This document shows, piece by piece, positions 30,161 through 39,254 of a stretch of DNA of 39,293 nt; the first letter of the stretch is position 1, and every line of letters starts with the position of its first letter. Below the pieces are notes generated by a model. That model did not search any database. It saw only the letters and a program-made list of their open reading frames with translations, and was not told where the DNA came from. Source of the stretch: Candidatus Woesearchaeota archaeon (GTDB lineage: Archaea; Nanobdellota; Nanobdellia; Woesearchaeales; UBA583); the NCBI GenBank assembly GCA_027858315.1, contig JAQICV010000037.1, positions 1-39,293 of the forward strand, written 5' to 3'. The translations under genes and the position numbers were made by a program.

Positions 30161-31311
30161 AGAATAAAAAAATATTATTTGTAGTATCTTCTTTAAGAAG
30201 AGGAGGAGGGGCAGAAAATTCGGTATCAATTGTGGTAAGGGAGTTGAAAGATAGAGGACATAATGTAGAGCTTCTAACATTCTACAGATTTGAAAACGAA
30301 TATGATATAGGAAAAGTGAAGCATAATTCTCTAGGATTCAAATACAAAAGCAATCCTATAACAAAGATGATATATTTTTCAATCATTTTCCCATTACTAA
30401 TCAAGAGATTTCTAAAACAAAACAAATATGATTTAATTATAGCAAATGCTGAAGATGCAAATTTAATATTATCTTTAACTAGATTATATAGTACTAAAAA
30501 ATTCAAACTATGGTTAGTCGTAAGAAATAACTACCTCTCATTATACAAAGGTATATACTCAAAAATCTCAATAGCACTACATAAAAAATCCGACAAAGTA
30601 ATTGCAGTTTCTGAGGCTATGGAAAAAGATCTAAAAAATTTAAATATTCACAATTTAGATTTTATTTACAATCCATTAGATTTTGATGAAATAAAAGAAA
30701 AGTTAAGAGAAAAAATAACTAATGAGTCTGAAATTAAGTTATTTAAAGAGAATAAAGTAATATACTTAAACGCAAGATTATCAAAACAAAAAAACTATTT
30801 CTTCATACTCGATATATTCAAAGAACTTATAAAAAATAATGAAAAATTAAAATTAGTAATTTTTGGGGCAGGCCCTGAAGAACAAAAAATTAAAAATTAT
30901 GTCAAACAATTAGAAATAAAAGAAGATGTAGTTTTTATGGGAATTAGAAACAATGTATTCAAATATCTAACAAAATCTCATCTTGCAGTTCTACCCTCAA
31001 ATCATGAAGGATTCCCAAGAGTACTTTTAGAAAATATTGCTTGTGGTATTCCAACTATTGCAAATGATTGTAAATATGGTCCGTGTGAGATATTAAATGA
31101 GACAAGTTATTTGAAGTTTAAAGACAATAAATTCGAAAAAGCAAAATATGGTTTATTAGTTCCATTTAATAACAAAAAAGAATATGTCAATGCAATTCAA
31201 TACTTATTAGACAACAAAAAAGAATACAATAAATATAAGGAAAAATCAAAAGAACGAGCAAAGGATTTTGACATAAAAAACATCATTAGGAAATGGGAGA
31301 GAAGAATATGA
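30151..31311 (+). CDS. Family 4 glycosyltransferase (GT-B)
   Basis: The 386-aa protein has a two-Rossmann GT-B layout. N-terminal LFVVSSLRRGGGAENSV binds the acceptor. The C-terminal donor half shows NARLSKQKNYFFILDIF, VIFGAGPEEQKIKNYV, the E-x7-E signature HEGFPRVLLENIACGIP, and NDCKYGPCEILNE. The last is similar to N-acetylhexosaminyl- or galactosyl-transferases of surface glycans, but sugar specificity cannot be read. A ribosome site GAGGATGAT lies 2 bases upstream of ATG 30151. It overlaps the next gene by an ATGA junction. Confidence 0.92.
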   Translation: MVLKNKKILFVVSSLRRGGGAENSVSIVVRELKDRGHNVELLTFYRFENEYDIGKVKHNSLGFKYKSNPITKMIYFSIIFPLLIKRFLKQNKYDLIIANAEDANLILSLTRLYSTKKFKLWLVVRNNYLSLYKGIYSKISIALHKKSDKVIAVSEAMEKDLKNLNIHNLDFIYNPLDFDEIKEKLREKITNESEIKLFKENKVIYLNARLSKQKNYFFILDIFKELIKNNEKLKLVIFGAGPEEQKIKNYVKQLEIKEDVVFMGIRNNVFKYLTKSHLAVLPSNHEGFPRVLLENIACGIPTIANDCKYGPCEILNETSYLKFKDNKFEKAKYGLLVPFNNKKEYVNAIQYLLDNKKEYNKYKEKSKERAKDFDIKNIIRKWERRI

Positions 31312-32360
31312 AAACAATAACTTTCATCCAACCAAGAAACCACAATAATGTGAAAGATTTTATAGAAGAACTCTCAAATGATTTTAAAATAGAGTTAATA
31401 ACTTACGATAATAATAAATTTCTTAAGAGTACCAATATTAAATATACAAAAATTCAAAATATAACTATCTCTAAAAATAAACAAATATTCATCCCAAATC
31501 CTTTTCAACTATATTCTTTAATTCAAAAAGATAAAATTATCACAATAAAGAATCTTAATTCTTTAGAGTCATTATTCTCATTAATGATCTGTAAGATTAA
31601 AAAAATTGAGCCAATGGTATTCATACAGAAAATCAATTTTCCTAAAACAATAATAATAAATAAAATATATATTAAAATATACAAATCTTTATTGAAAAAT
31701 GCAACACTAGTTAGTGCAACAAGAATTGGTCAAAAAGAATCTAAAAGATTTTCAAAGAATCCATTATTTTTACCTTTTGGAATTTCAATAAATGACAAGA
31801 TAAAGAAACAAAAACATGAGACAATAAATATTATTTGCAATTCTAAAATTCAAAAGAGAAAAAATGTATTTGAGTTAATAAAAGAATTCGAGAAATTATC
31901 TAAAGAATATGAGAAAATAAGACTAAAAATTGTAGCAAGAGAGATAATTGATAATGATTATTATTATGAGATATTGAATTTTATAAGAGAAAAGAAATTG
32001 GAAAAAAAAGTTTCAATAGAAATAGGTATTTCTCTAGAGGAAGTATTTGAAATCTATAAAAAATCAGATATATACATATTAGTAAGTTACGATGACCCAG
32101 CAGTGTATTCGCATATAGAAGCAATGAATTATGAACTTCCTGTAATATTAAACAAATACAACGGAACCAGTGACTACATTGAAGATGGCAAAGATGGAAT
32201 AATAATCAAAAATAAGAACTTTAGTGAAATTTATAAAGCGCTAGAAAAAGTAATTACTAGTGATTATAAGAAAATGGGTAAGCTAGCAAAAAACAATTTA
32301 AAAATCAATTATGATGCAAAGCTTATTGTTAAAAAGTTCTTAGAGGTAATTAAAAAATGA
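31308..32360 (+). CDS. Family 4 glycosyltransferase (GT-B)
   Basis: I start this gene at ATG 31308, which overlaps the previous stop as ATGA. A longer frame begins 15 bases upstream and is unnecessary. The 350-aa product has the GT-B C-terminal half: NIICNSKIQKRKNVFELIKE, then ISLEEVFEIYKKSDIYILVS and DDPAVYSHIEAMNYELPVIL. The usual first Glu of the E-x7-E signature is replaced by Asp (D-x7-E). The N-terminal acceptor half is diverged. The next gene again starts with an ATGA overlap. Confidence 0.87.
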   Translation: MKTITFIQPRNHNNVKDFIEELSNDFKIELITYDNNKFLKSTNIKYTKIQNITISKNKQIFIPNPFQLYSLIQKDKIITIKNLNSLESLFSLMICKIKKIEPMVFIQKINFPKTIIINKIYIKIYKSLLKNATLVSATRIGQKESKRFSKNPLFLPFGISINDKIKKQKHETINIICNSKIQKRKNVFELIKEFEKLSKEYEKIRLKIVAREIIDNDYYYEILNFIREKKLEKKVSIEIGISLEEVFEIYKKSDIYILVSYDDPAVYSHIEAMNYELPVILNKYNGTSDYIEDGKDGIIIKNKNFSEIYKALEKVITSDYKKMGKLAKNNLKINYDAKLIVKKFLEVIKK

Positions 32361-33157
32361 AATATTATGATAAAAAAAACAATCGTTTAGTTTATGTAAG
32401 TAGTCAAGCAACTTCTAATTTTTGGGATGAACAATGGTCTAAAAAAGACATCAAAAAAATATATGCTCAGAAAATTTATTCTTTTGATCCACTAATTAAA
32501 TTCACAAAGAAATATCTACCAAATAAGAAGTCTATTATTCTTGAATGTGGATGTGGTATGGGACAAAATGTATACAAATTAAATAAAGTTGGTTATAAAA
32601 ATACAATTGGTTTAGATTATGCAAAAGAGACAATTAAATTAATTCAAAAATTCAAGCCAAAATTAAATGTTGTGTTAGGAGATGTAATGAAATTGCCATT
32701 TAAAGATAATCATTTTGATGGTTATTGGTCATTTGGAGTAATAGAGCATTTTTATGATGGATATAAACCAATTGCCGATGAGATGTCAAGAGTAGTGAAA
32801 AAAGATGGTTATTTGTTTCTAGTTTTTCCACATATGTCAAAATTAAGAAAATTAAAATCCAATTTAGGGTTCTATTCTAAATGGTCTGGAGAAAATAAAA
32901 AGGATTTTTATCAATTTGCATTAGATGAGAAATTAGTTACAAAAAGATTTGAAGAATTAGGATTTAAATTAGTAGAAATTGCATATCGTGATGGATTTAA
33001 GGGACTAAAAGATGAATCAGGTATAATCACACCTATTCTAAGTAAAATATATGGCTCAAGTAATTTTTTTGCAAAGGGGAGATCATTTGTAATATCAAGA
33101 CTCTTCTCAAGAGTATCTTCTCATTCAATTCTTCTTGTATTAAAAAAGGTTAAGTAA
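32357..33157 (+). CDS. Class I SAM-dependent methyltransferase
   Basis: The 266-aa enzyme has motif I ILECGCGMGQNVYKL, an acidic ribose-binding end to strand 2 (TIGLDYAKETIKL), VVLGDVMKLPFKDNHFD and GVIEHFYDG, followed by a YLFLVFPH strand. It belongs to the Methyltransf_11/25 type found in surface-glycan loci, which often O-methylate sugars, but the acceptor is not readable. A ribosome site (GAGGTAAT) lies before ATG 32357, which overlaps the previous stop. One base separates it from the next gene. Confidence 0.9.
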   Translation: MKYYDKKNNRLVYVSSQATSNFWDEQWSKKDIKKIYAQKIYSFDPLIKFTKKYLPNKKSIILECGCGMGQNVYKLNKVGYKNTIGLDYAKETIKLIQKFKPKLNVVLGDVMKLPFKDNHFDGYWSFGVIEHFYDGYKPIADEMSRVVKKDGYLFLVFPHMSKLRKLKSNLGFYSKWSGENKKDFYQFALDEKLVTKRFEELGFKLVEIAYRDGFKGLKDESGIITPILSKIYGSSNFFAKGRSFVISRLFSRVSSHSILLVLKKVK

Positions 33158-33158
33158 A

Positions 33159-33977
33159 ATGGAAACAATAAATAATAGCTGTAAAAATTGTAAATATTTA
33201 GACAAAAAGAATAAAAAATGCAAAATTGAGAGTGGTTCTCCAATTAGAAAATATGTAATTGGAATAAATAAGAATTTTGTTGAATATTTAAGTAAACAAA
33301 AAAAGGAAGTATCAGTTTTAGAGATTGGTTGTGGTAGTTGGTCATACTTGAAAGAAAATTTACCCAAAAATGTTAAATGGCATGGGATTGACCCTTTAGA
33401 TATTAAAGATGGTAAGAAATCTATTGCAACCAAAAAAGGCTCAGTTGAAAAAATTCCTTATAATGATAATATGTTTGACTTCGTATTTTCTAATCAATCC
33501 ATGGAGCATTGGATTGAATATGGAGTGACATTTAACAAAGCACTAAGCGAAATATCAAGAATCCTAAAAATTAAAGGTGAAGCTCATATCAACGTCCCAA
33601 TTTTTAGACATGGTCACAAAGTCTTTGTGAAAGGTGATAAAAAAGAGATAATAAATCTATTCGATAGCAAATCATGGAAAATAGAAAAGTATGAAGAGTG
33701 GAGAAAAGATCCAAGACCTCTAGAAATATATGAAGGTTGGAGAGCTCACAGGGTTCTATGTAATTATTTTAAAACTAAAAAATCTTCATGGATACTCAAT
33801 CTAGTGATTTCTAAGAAAAAGAATCAGATGCCTACATTAAAAGATAAATTTGCATATAATATTACCAAATTAAATTACTATATGTTGCCATTAAATATTA
33901 GATTAATAATGCATTATGGAGTATTGACTTTCTTATCCTGTATTAGTAAAAAGTTTTTTGGAGGCTCAAAAAAATGA
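33159..33977 (+). CDS. SAM-dependent methyltransferase with N-terminal Cys motif
   Basis: The 272-aa protein combines a short N-terminal cysteine motif (SCKNCKYLDKKNKKCKIESG: C-x2-C-x9-C) with a class I methyltransferase core: VLEIGCGSWSYLKENL, GIDPLDIKDG, VEKIPYNDNMFDFVFSNQS, MEHWIEYG. The core is complete enough for activity. Three cysteines could hold a metal together with a further ligand, but I cannot see which. The tail (about 230-272) is hydrophobic and basic, suggesting membrane contact. It overlaps the next gene by ATGA, and GGAGG (33961-33965) is the ribosome site for that gene. Confidence 0.88.
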   Translation: METINNSCKNCKYLDKKNKKCKIESGSPIRKYVIGINKNFVEYLSKQKKEVSVLEIGCGSWSYLKENLPKNVKWHGIDPLDIKDGKKSIATKKGSVEKIPYNDNMFDFVFSNQSMEHWIEYGVTFNKALSEISRILKIKGEAHINVPIFRHGHKVFVKGDKKEIINLFDSKSWKIEKYEEWRKDPRPLEIYEGWRAHRVLCNYFKTKKSSWILNLVISKKKNQMPTLKDKFAYNITKLNYYMLPLNIRLIMHYGVLTFLSCISKKFFGGSKK

Positions 33978-34660
33978 AAAAATTATTAATTAAGGTAATT
34001 AATTTAATAAGAAGATCTCTTCTGAGAAAACCATTATTCTCATTTTCTATATTCTTACATAATATCTCATACTCAATGATAAAGATTTTTATAACAATCC
34101 CAAATGAAAAAAATCAGCCAAAACATAAGATAGTGAATTATTTCAAATTCTTCACAGATAATGTAGGAAAAAGTGATACAGTATTAGATATAGGTTGTGC
34201 TGAAGGTTATCTTGCATATGAACTATCGAAAAAATGCAAAAAAGTTGTTGGAATTGAGATACTCGACAAGAAGATTAAGGTTGCAAAAACTAGATACAAA
34301 AGAGATAATTTAATTTTTGTGTCAGGCGATGCAACCAAATATGATTACTCTGAATTTAAAATTAAAAAATTTGACAAAATTATTCTCTCAAATGTTTTAG
34401 AGCACATAAAATACAGAGTTAAGTTCTTGAAAAGTTTGAGTAGTTTAAGTGATACTATATTAATCAGAGTTCCAATGATAACAAGGGATTGGCTTAGTGT
34501 CTACAAAAAAGAAAATGGTTATAACTACAAATTAGACCCAACACATTACACTGAGTATACATTAGAACAAGTCTATGATGAAATGGATAAGGCAGGTTTT
34601 AGAGTTGAATCATATCATATTAATTTTGGAGAGTTTTATGGAGTGGTTGTTAGAAAATGA
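33974..34660 (+). CDS. Class I SAM-dependent methyltransferase
   Basis: The 228-aa enzyme has motif I VLDIGCAEGYLAYELSKK, strand-2 acidic residue in VVGIEILDKKIKVAKT, DNLIFVSGDATKYDYSEF, and KIILSNVLEHIKYRVKF. It ends with the family-typical YGVVVRK. About 40 residues N-terminal to the core are basic and hydrophobic (LLIKVINLIRRSLLRKP), suggesting attachment to the inner membrane face. It has ATGA-type overlaps with both neighbours. The substrate is unknown. Confidence 0.9.
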   Translation: MKKLLIKVINLIRRSLLRKPLFSFSIFLHNISYSMIKIFITIPNEKNQPKHKIVNYFKFFTDNVGKSDTVLDIGCAEGYLAYELSKKCKKVVGIEILDKKIKVAKTRYKRDNLIFVSGDATKYDYSEFKIKKFDKIILSNVLEHIKYRVKFLKSLSSLSDTILIRVPMITRDWLSVYKKENGYNYKLDPTHYTEYTLEQVYDEMDKAGFRVESYHINFGEFYGVVVRK

Positions 34661-35691
34661 AGAAGATTTTTATTTTTGGTAAAGATGGTATAGGTTGGTC
34701 AATAGATAAAGATAGAGAACATCTAATTGATGGAATACAAAATACTAAAGGTTGTACATTAACTCAAAATATTTTTTCCTCAAATATAATTATATTCGTA
34801 TGGTGGAGTTTGTTAGACAATTTTAGATTCAAATATTTTAAATTTTTATTCAAAAATAAAATAATCGTAGCAACAGCTACTAATAATCTGTCTTCTTATG
34901 AAAACAAATTGAAAAAAGTTTTAAGTTATGTAAATTATTGGATTTGTGCTAATGAAAAACAGAAGAAAACTCTAATTGAATTAGGTATTAATAAAAGTAG
35001 GATTCTATACAATCCATTCTATGTTGATGAAACAACTTTCAGAGATTTGAAGTTATCTAGAAAAGATATTTGTAAACAAGTTGATATTGATTACAAATTA
35101 ATTAAAGATAAGTTCTTGATTGGTTCTTTTCAAAGAGATAGTCTAGGGTCTGACTTAAGGAAACCAAAATGGCAAAAAGGTCCAGAACTATTAGTTCAAA
35201 TTTTAAAAGGTTTAGAAACAAAGGATATTACTTTAGTTCTTGCAGGTCCGAGAAGGCATTATTTAATTAATCAATGTAAAAAAAATAAAATACCATATAT
35301 TTTTGTTGGTGATGAATCTAGAATCTTAAATAATGTTGATGATTTAATGGTAAATAACTTATCTTTAGAAAAAATAAATTTACTCTATAACTTAATTGAT
35401 ATGTATCTGGTAACATCAAAGTCAGAAGGTGGTCCTAAAGCTGTTATTGAATCTGCTTTGACTAATACGTCAATATTATCAACTGATGTAGGTTTTGCGA
35501 AAGAGATGCTTAATAAGTATAGTATTTGTAAAGATGTGTCAGAGTTTATAGTAAAACTAAATAGAGTAAAGGAAGACGGGGAAAAAAAAGAGAATTTATA
35601 TATAAAAAATTATGATAAAGTCTCAAAAACTAATAACTATGATTCTTTCAAGAAGAGAATTAAGAAAATTGTAGAGGTAGTGTCTAAATGA
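34657..35691 (+). CDS. Family 4 glycosyltransferase (GT-B), diverged
   Basis: The 344-aa protein begins FGKDGIGWSIDKDREHLI, a start seen in surface polysaccharide glycosyltransferases. The donor half keeps ITLVLAGPRRHYLINQCKKN and KSEGGPKAVIESALTNTSIL, the E-x7-E signature. A central RILYNPFYVDETTF marks the linker between the two Rossmann lobes. The WWS segment (FVWWSLLDNFRFK) in the N-terminal lobe is unusual. ATGA overlaps on both sides place it in the same transcript as its neighbours. Confidence 0.87.
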   Translation: MKKIFIFGKDGIGWSIDKDREHLIDGIQNTKGCTLTQNIFSSNIIIFVWWSLLDNFRFKYFKFLFKNKIIVATATNNLSSYENKLKKVLSYVNYWICANEKQKKTLIELGINKSRILYNPFYVDETTFRDLKLSRKDICKQVDIDYKLIKDKFLIGSFQRDSLGSDLRKPKWQKGPELLVQILKGLETKDITLVLAGPRRHYLINQCKKNKIPYIFVGDESRILNNVDDLMVNNLSLEKINLLYNLIDMYLVTSKSEGGPKAVIESALTNTSILSTDVGFAKEMLNKYSICKDVSEFIVKLNRVKEDGEKKENLYIKNYDKVSKTNNYDSFKKRIKKIVEVVSK

Positions 35692-36719
35692 AGATTCATA
35701 TATTATTTGAATTTCAGCAAGGGGCTTGGGGAGGAGGTAATCAATTCCTAAAAGCTTTAAGAGATTATTTTATAGAGAGAAATGTTTATGAAGGAGATAT
35801 AGATAATGCAGATATAATATTGTTTAATAGTCACCAAGAATTGGAGACTCTTATAAAAATAAAATTACAGTTTCCAGAGAAATTATTTGTTCATCGTATT
35901 GATGGTCCAATCTTTAAAATTAGGGATAAGGATTTAGTGATTGATAAGATGATATATAAAATAAATGATGATTTTGCTGATGGAACTATATTCCAATCAG
36001 TATGGAGCCAGGCAGAAAATTTCAAATTAGGTTTGGATAATAATGCGGATTCAACAATCATAATAAATGCACCAGACCCCACATTGTTTTATCCTGTAAA
36101 AAATAAAAAATTAGGAAAAAAAATTAAGATTATTATAACCTCTTGGTCAGCAAATATGAATAAAGGATTTGAGATATATAAATGGTTAGATGAAAACTTG
36201 AATTTTAGTAAATATGAGATGAGTTTTGTAGGGAATTCACCAATCAAATTTAAAAATATAAAGTTAATTGGTGCGATGGATAGTGGTAAGTTGGGTTCGT
36301 TATTAAGGACAAAAGATATTTTTATAACTGCATCTAGAAAAGATCCTTGTTCTAATTCATTAATAGAGGCAATGCATTCTGGACTTCCATCAATCGCGTA
36401 TAATGATGGTGGTCATCCTGAGATTGTTGGAAGTGGAGGTGAAATATTTGATTCAAAGGATCAAATACCTCAGTTATTAGAAGATATTGTGCGAAATTAC
36501 TCGAAGTATTCTAAGAATATAAGTTTACTAAATCTAAATGAAGTAGGTGACAAGTATTATAAATTTCTTTCTAAAATTCATAAAAAACATAAATTGGATC
36601 CAAAACAAATCAGTAATATGAAATATTACAAAAGTATATTATACATTAAGTATTTTTTATTTATTTCAAAAATGACTAAAGTATTAAAATTAAAGAATAC
36701 ATTAAGAAATAGAAAATGA
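35688..36719 (+). CDS. Family 4 glycosyltransferase (GT-B)
   Basis: The 343-aa GT-B protein has an N-terminal glycine-rich loop (QQGAWGGGNQFLKAL), RIDGPIFKIRD, TIIINAPDPTLFYPV at the interlobe linker, IIITSWSANMNKGFEIYKWL, and the signature ASRKDPCSNSLIEAMHSGLP, where Asp replaces the first Glu, followed by YNDGGHPEIVGSGGEIF. The GWGGG-like loop and D-P-C-S-N-S-L-I-E segment are common in glycosyltransferases of extracellular polysaccharides. A ribosome-like GAGGTAGTG precedes ATG 35688. The end overlaps the next gene by ATGA. Confidence 0.9.
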   Translation: MKIHILFEFQQGAWGGGNQFLKALRDYFIERNVYEGDIDNADIILFNSHQELETLIKIKLQFPEKLFVHRIDGPIFKIRDKDLVIDKMIYKINDDFADGTIFQSVWSQAENFKLGLDNNADSTIIINAPDPTLFYPVKNKKLGKKIKIIITSWSANMNKGFEIYKWLDENLNFSKYEMSFVGNSPIKFKNIKLIGAMDSGKLGSLLRTKDIFITASRKDPCSNSLIEAMHSGLPSIAYNDGGHPEIVGSGGEIFDSKDQIPQLLEDIVRNYSKYSKNISLLNLNEVGDKYYKFLSKIHKKHKLDPKQISNMKYYKSILYIKYFLFISKMTKVLKLKNTLRNRK

Positions 36720-37390
36720 ACAAAATATTGAAAAAAATTAATTATTATTTGAATTCTACTTATAGAAGAAGACAAATAGATGTTATATTGAATAAGAATA
36801 AGTCTGTGTTTAAAGGGGTAGTTCTAGATATTGGTGGAAGAGATCGAGGACAGTTTGTTAAGCCTAAGAGTAAAGTTGATAAGTGGTTATTTGCAGATAT
36901 TGAAGATAAATTTAGTCCTGATTTGGTTTTGGATGTATCTAATATGAAAAATGTAAAATCTAATAGTATTGATATTATCCTCGCAGGAGAATTATTTGAA
37001 CATGTACAAGAAATCGAGAAAGGGATTTCAGAATGTTATAGGGTCTTGAAAAAAGGAGGCAAACTGTTGATTACCATTCCTTTTCTATATCCAATTCATG
37101 CTGACCCTTGGGACTATCAAAGGTGGACGAATGAAAAATGGAAATTAGAACTTAATAAGTTAGGTTTCAAGATGAAAAAATTTGAAGTAACTGGCTATTA
37201 CTTTTTAGTATTATCAGACATGTTGAAATCATTTTTTAAGATATTGCCTTGGGGAGTAAGACATTTGTTCTTATTAATATCTTTCCCATTTCTAGAATTA
37301 GTGTACTTCTTTGATAGGACTAAGTTTGTACGAGATAATCGAAAATTAAATAAGTATCATAGTGGATACTTTATTATAGTAGAAAAATGA
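36716..37390 (+). CDS. Class I SAM-dependent methyltransferase
   Basis: The 224-aa enzyme has a slightly diverged motif I (VVLDIGGRDRGQFVKPK) lacking the usual G-x-G-x-G. It then has LVLDVSNMKNVKSNSIDIIL, AGELFEHVQEIEKGISECYR and LLITIPFLYPIHADPWDYQR. The LYPIHADPWDYQRWT stretch typifies methyltransferases of polysaccharide loci. The C-terminal region is hydrophobic (HLFLLISFPFLELVYFF). No ribosome site is visible, and ATGA overlaps on both sides suggest re-initiation or coupling. Confidence 0.89.
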   Translation: MNKILKKINYYLNSTYRRRQIDVILNKNKSVFKGVVLDIGGRDRGQFVKPKSKVDKWLFADIEDKFSPDLVLDVSNMKNVKSNSIDIILAGELFEHVQEIEKGISECYRVLKKGGKLLITIPFLYPIHADPWDYQRWTNEKWKLELNKLGFKMKKFEVTGYYFLVLSDMLKSFFKILPWGVRHLFLLISFPFLELVYFFDRTKFVRDNRKLNKYHSGYFIIVEK

Positions 37391-38280
37391 GTAAGAATAT
37401 AGATTTAATTTGGGATAAAGAAGTATATAATGACGATTATTCATTTGTTGTTAACTTGAAACAGAAAAATTCAAAGTCTTATTTTATTAATGATTGTTTG
37501 AAAAAAACAAATAAGAAGAAAATTCGTGTTTTAGAGATTGGTTGTGGTTATGGTCAAAATTTATTTCCAATTTCTGAAAATGTTTATGAGTGTATTGGAA
37601 TAGATCCTTCTAAAAAGTCAATACAACTTGGAAGAGATACTATTAAGAGATTGAACTTAAAAAATGTCAAATTAGAGTTGGGTGTTGGTGAAAAACTTCC
37701 TTTTGAAAATGATTACTTTGATCTGATTATTTGTTTTGACGTTTTAGAACATGTAGCAGATCCAGATAAAGTAATTGTTGAAGCAATGAGGGTTTTGAAT
37801 AAAAGTGGTATATATTTATTTTTTACAGGAATTAATAATAAATTCAATTATTATTATTTTAAGCATTTATTTAGTTTTAAAAAAAGGAAAGAATTAAAGA
37901 CATATATCAATATGATTAGAAAAGAGTATAAACTTGAAGAGGATTCCAATTTGTGGGTAAATGATATAAGTCATCATCATATACATAGATTTGAAAAAAG
38001 TTACTTTAAGGATATTTGTAGTAAATATAATTACAATGATCAATATTTCTACAAGGGATTCTTGATTAGTCCTTTAATTAGTACGTCAATTAAGTTTCTA
38101 AAGAAGGTAATCCCAAATAAAAACAAGAGTAATAAGGGTATTAAAGGTAAAGTGCAGATGGTTAGGTATAGGAAATCCAGTTTTATAGGTTCGAGTTTAT
38201 ATTTTATAGGTATGTCTGAGATTTTAACTTTTGGTAGGTATTTTGGAGGTGGAGTATATGGCATTTTTAAGAAGGAATAA
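37387..38280 (+). CDS. Class I SAM-dependent methyltransferase
   Basis: The 297-aa enzyme has motif I VLEIGCGYGQNLFPIS, CIGIDPSKKSIQLGRDT, the YF-D-LII strand with CFDVLEHVADPDKVI, and VLNKSGIYLFFTGINNKFN. The C-terminal third has a basic region and a glycine-rich aromatic tail (LTFGRYFGGGVYGIFKKE). It overlaps the next gene by 23 bases. Together with its neighbours this is the fifth of six methyltransferases in one operon. Confidence 0.9.
   Translation: MSKNIDLIWDKEVYNDDYSFVVNLKQKNSKSYFINDCLKKTNKKKIRVLEIGCGYGQNLFPISENVYECIGIDPSKKSIQLGRDTIKRLNLKNVKLELGVGEKLPFENDYFDLIICFDVLEHVADPDKVIVEAMRVLNKSGIYLFFTGINNKFNYYYFKHLFSFKKRKELKTYINMIRKEYKLEEDSNLWVNDISHHHIHRFEKSYFKDICSKYNYNDQYFYKGFLISPLISTSIKFLKKVIPNKNKSNKGIKGKVQMVRYRKSSFIGSSLYFIGMSEILTFGRYFGGGVYGIFKKE
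38245..38250 (+). promoter_or_regulatory. Ribosome binding site setting the start of the last operon gene
   Basis: GGAGGT, 7 bases before ATG 38258 and inside the preceding gene. It favours ATG 38258 over the upstream in-frame ATG at 38231. Confidence 0.6.
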
Positions 38281-38926
38281 GCATAACAATTTCGAGAAAT
38301 ATGCATTACAAAGAGCAATGGATGGACAAGTTAGTAATAAATTTAGAGAGATTTTTAATAAAAATATAGATATTAAAGATAAAAAATTAAAAGTATTGGA
38401 TTCAGGTTGTGGGGATGGTAAATATTATTTTTTTTTAAAAAATATATTTAAGGATGAAAATATTTTTGGTGTTGAAGTTTCTAAAGAACGTATAAAGCGA
38501 TGTCATGAAAAAGGTTTTAAAAATGCAACTTATATTGAAGTAAATCAAGAATTACCATTTAGGAATAATCTTTTTGATGTTATTATTTCAGATCAGATTA
38601 TAGAGCATATATCAAAAGAGAATATTCCTTTCTATCTAAGTGAATTGAGGAGAGTGCTTAAACCGAAAGGGAAGATTATTTTATTGACTCCTAATTATCC
38701 TATTAAAAGATTGTATGATGTAACCTATGCGTTTTTATTTTTCAGATCTAAAGGATTATTTGATGATCCTACCCATGTTACATTCTTTTCATTCAAAAGT
38801 CTGAGAAAAACTTTAGGTAAATATTTTAAAAATATAGAATTGATTTCTTTAGGAGGGATATATTATAATATTCTTTTTAAGAATAATTTTTTTAGTAGAA
38901 AAATTTTAGCTATTATAAGAAAGTAA
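38258..38926 (+). CDS. Class I SAM-dependent methyltransferase
   Basis: The 222-aa enzyme has motif I VLDSGCGDGKYYFFLK, FGVEVSKERIKRCHEKG, ELPFRNNLFDVIISDQIIEH, VLKPKGKIILLTPNYP and FDDPTHVTFFSFKSLRKTL. The last is the D-P-x-H-x-x-F-S block of glycan methyltransferases. The start is set by a GGAGGT ribosome site. It is the last gene of the operon and ends one base before the stop of the convergent remnant at 38928-39209. Confidence 0.9.
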   Translation: MAFLRRNKHNNFEKYALQRAMDGQVSNKFREIFNKNIDIKDKKLKVLDSGCGDGKYYFFLKNIFKDENIFGVEVSKERIKRCHEKGFKNATYIEVNQELPFRNNLFDVIISDQIIEHISKENIPFYLSELRRVLKPKGKIILLTPNYPIKRLYDVTYAFLFFRSKGLFDDPTHVTFFSFKSLRKTLGKYFKNIELISLGGIYYNILFKNNFFSRKILAIIRK

Positions 38927-38927
38927 T

Positions 38928-39209
38928 TTATTTAAACATTTTCTTATTTTTTTTGATTACAATGAAAAGCATTTGTTGATAATTCCGAATTATAGGGATT
39001 AGGCTAATTAAATCTTCTAATTTTGATCTTAGTTCATGTCTTCTTATTCGGAAGAAAAACATATTTGAGAAAGTCTTATATTGTTCTATTTTCATATTTA
39101 TTTTCTTAGAGTAATAATCTAATTCGGAAAAAGATAAGAAATCATGTCCTCCCCAGAGTAATTTATTTTTATTTAAATTTGGCTTCATCCGATTGAGTAT
39201 AAACAACAA
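38928..39209 (-). pseudogene. Probable C-terminal remnant of a SAM methyltransferase
   Basis: The 93-codon frame starts with tandem TTG codons directly after an in-frame TAG, or at ATG 39188. It resembles the C-terminal quarter of a class I methyltransferase: KLLWGGHDFLSFSELDYYSK, i.e. the H-D-F-x-S-F-x-E-L block after strand 5, and the final strand IRNYQQMLFIVIKKNKK. The whole SAM-binding core (motifs I-IV) is missing, and the upstream sequence to the window edge is AT-rich with no such frame. It is therefore most likely a decayed fragment, although a small independent gene cannot be excluded. Confidence 0.45.
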
Positions 39210-39254
39210 CTAATTATCTATTTTTATCTAAAAATTTATTTTTTGAATAAAAAA

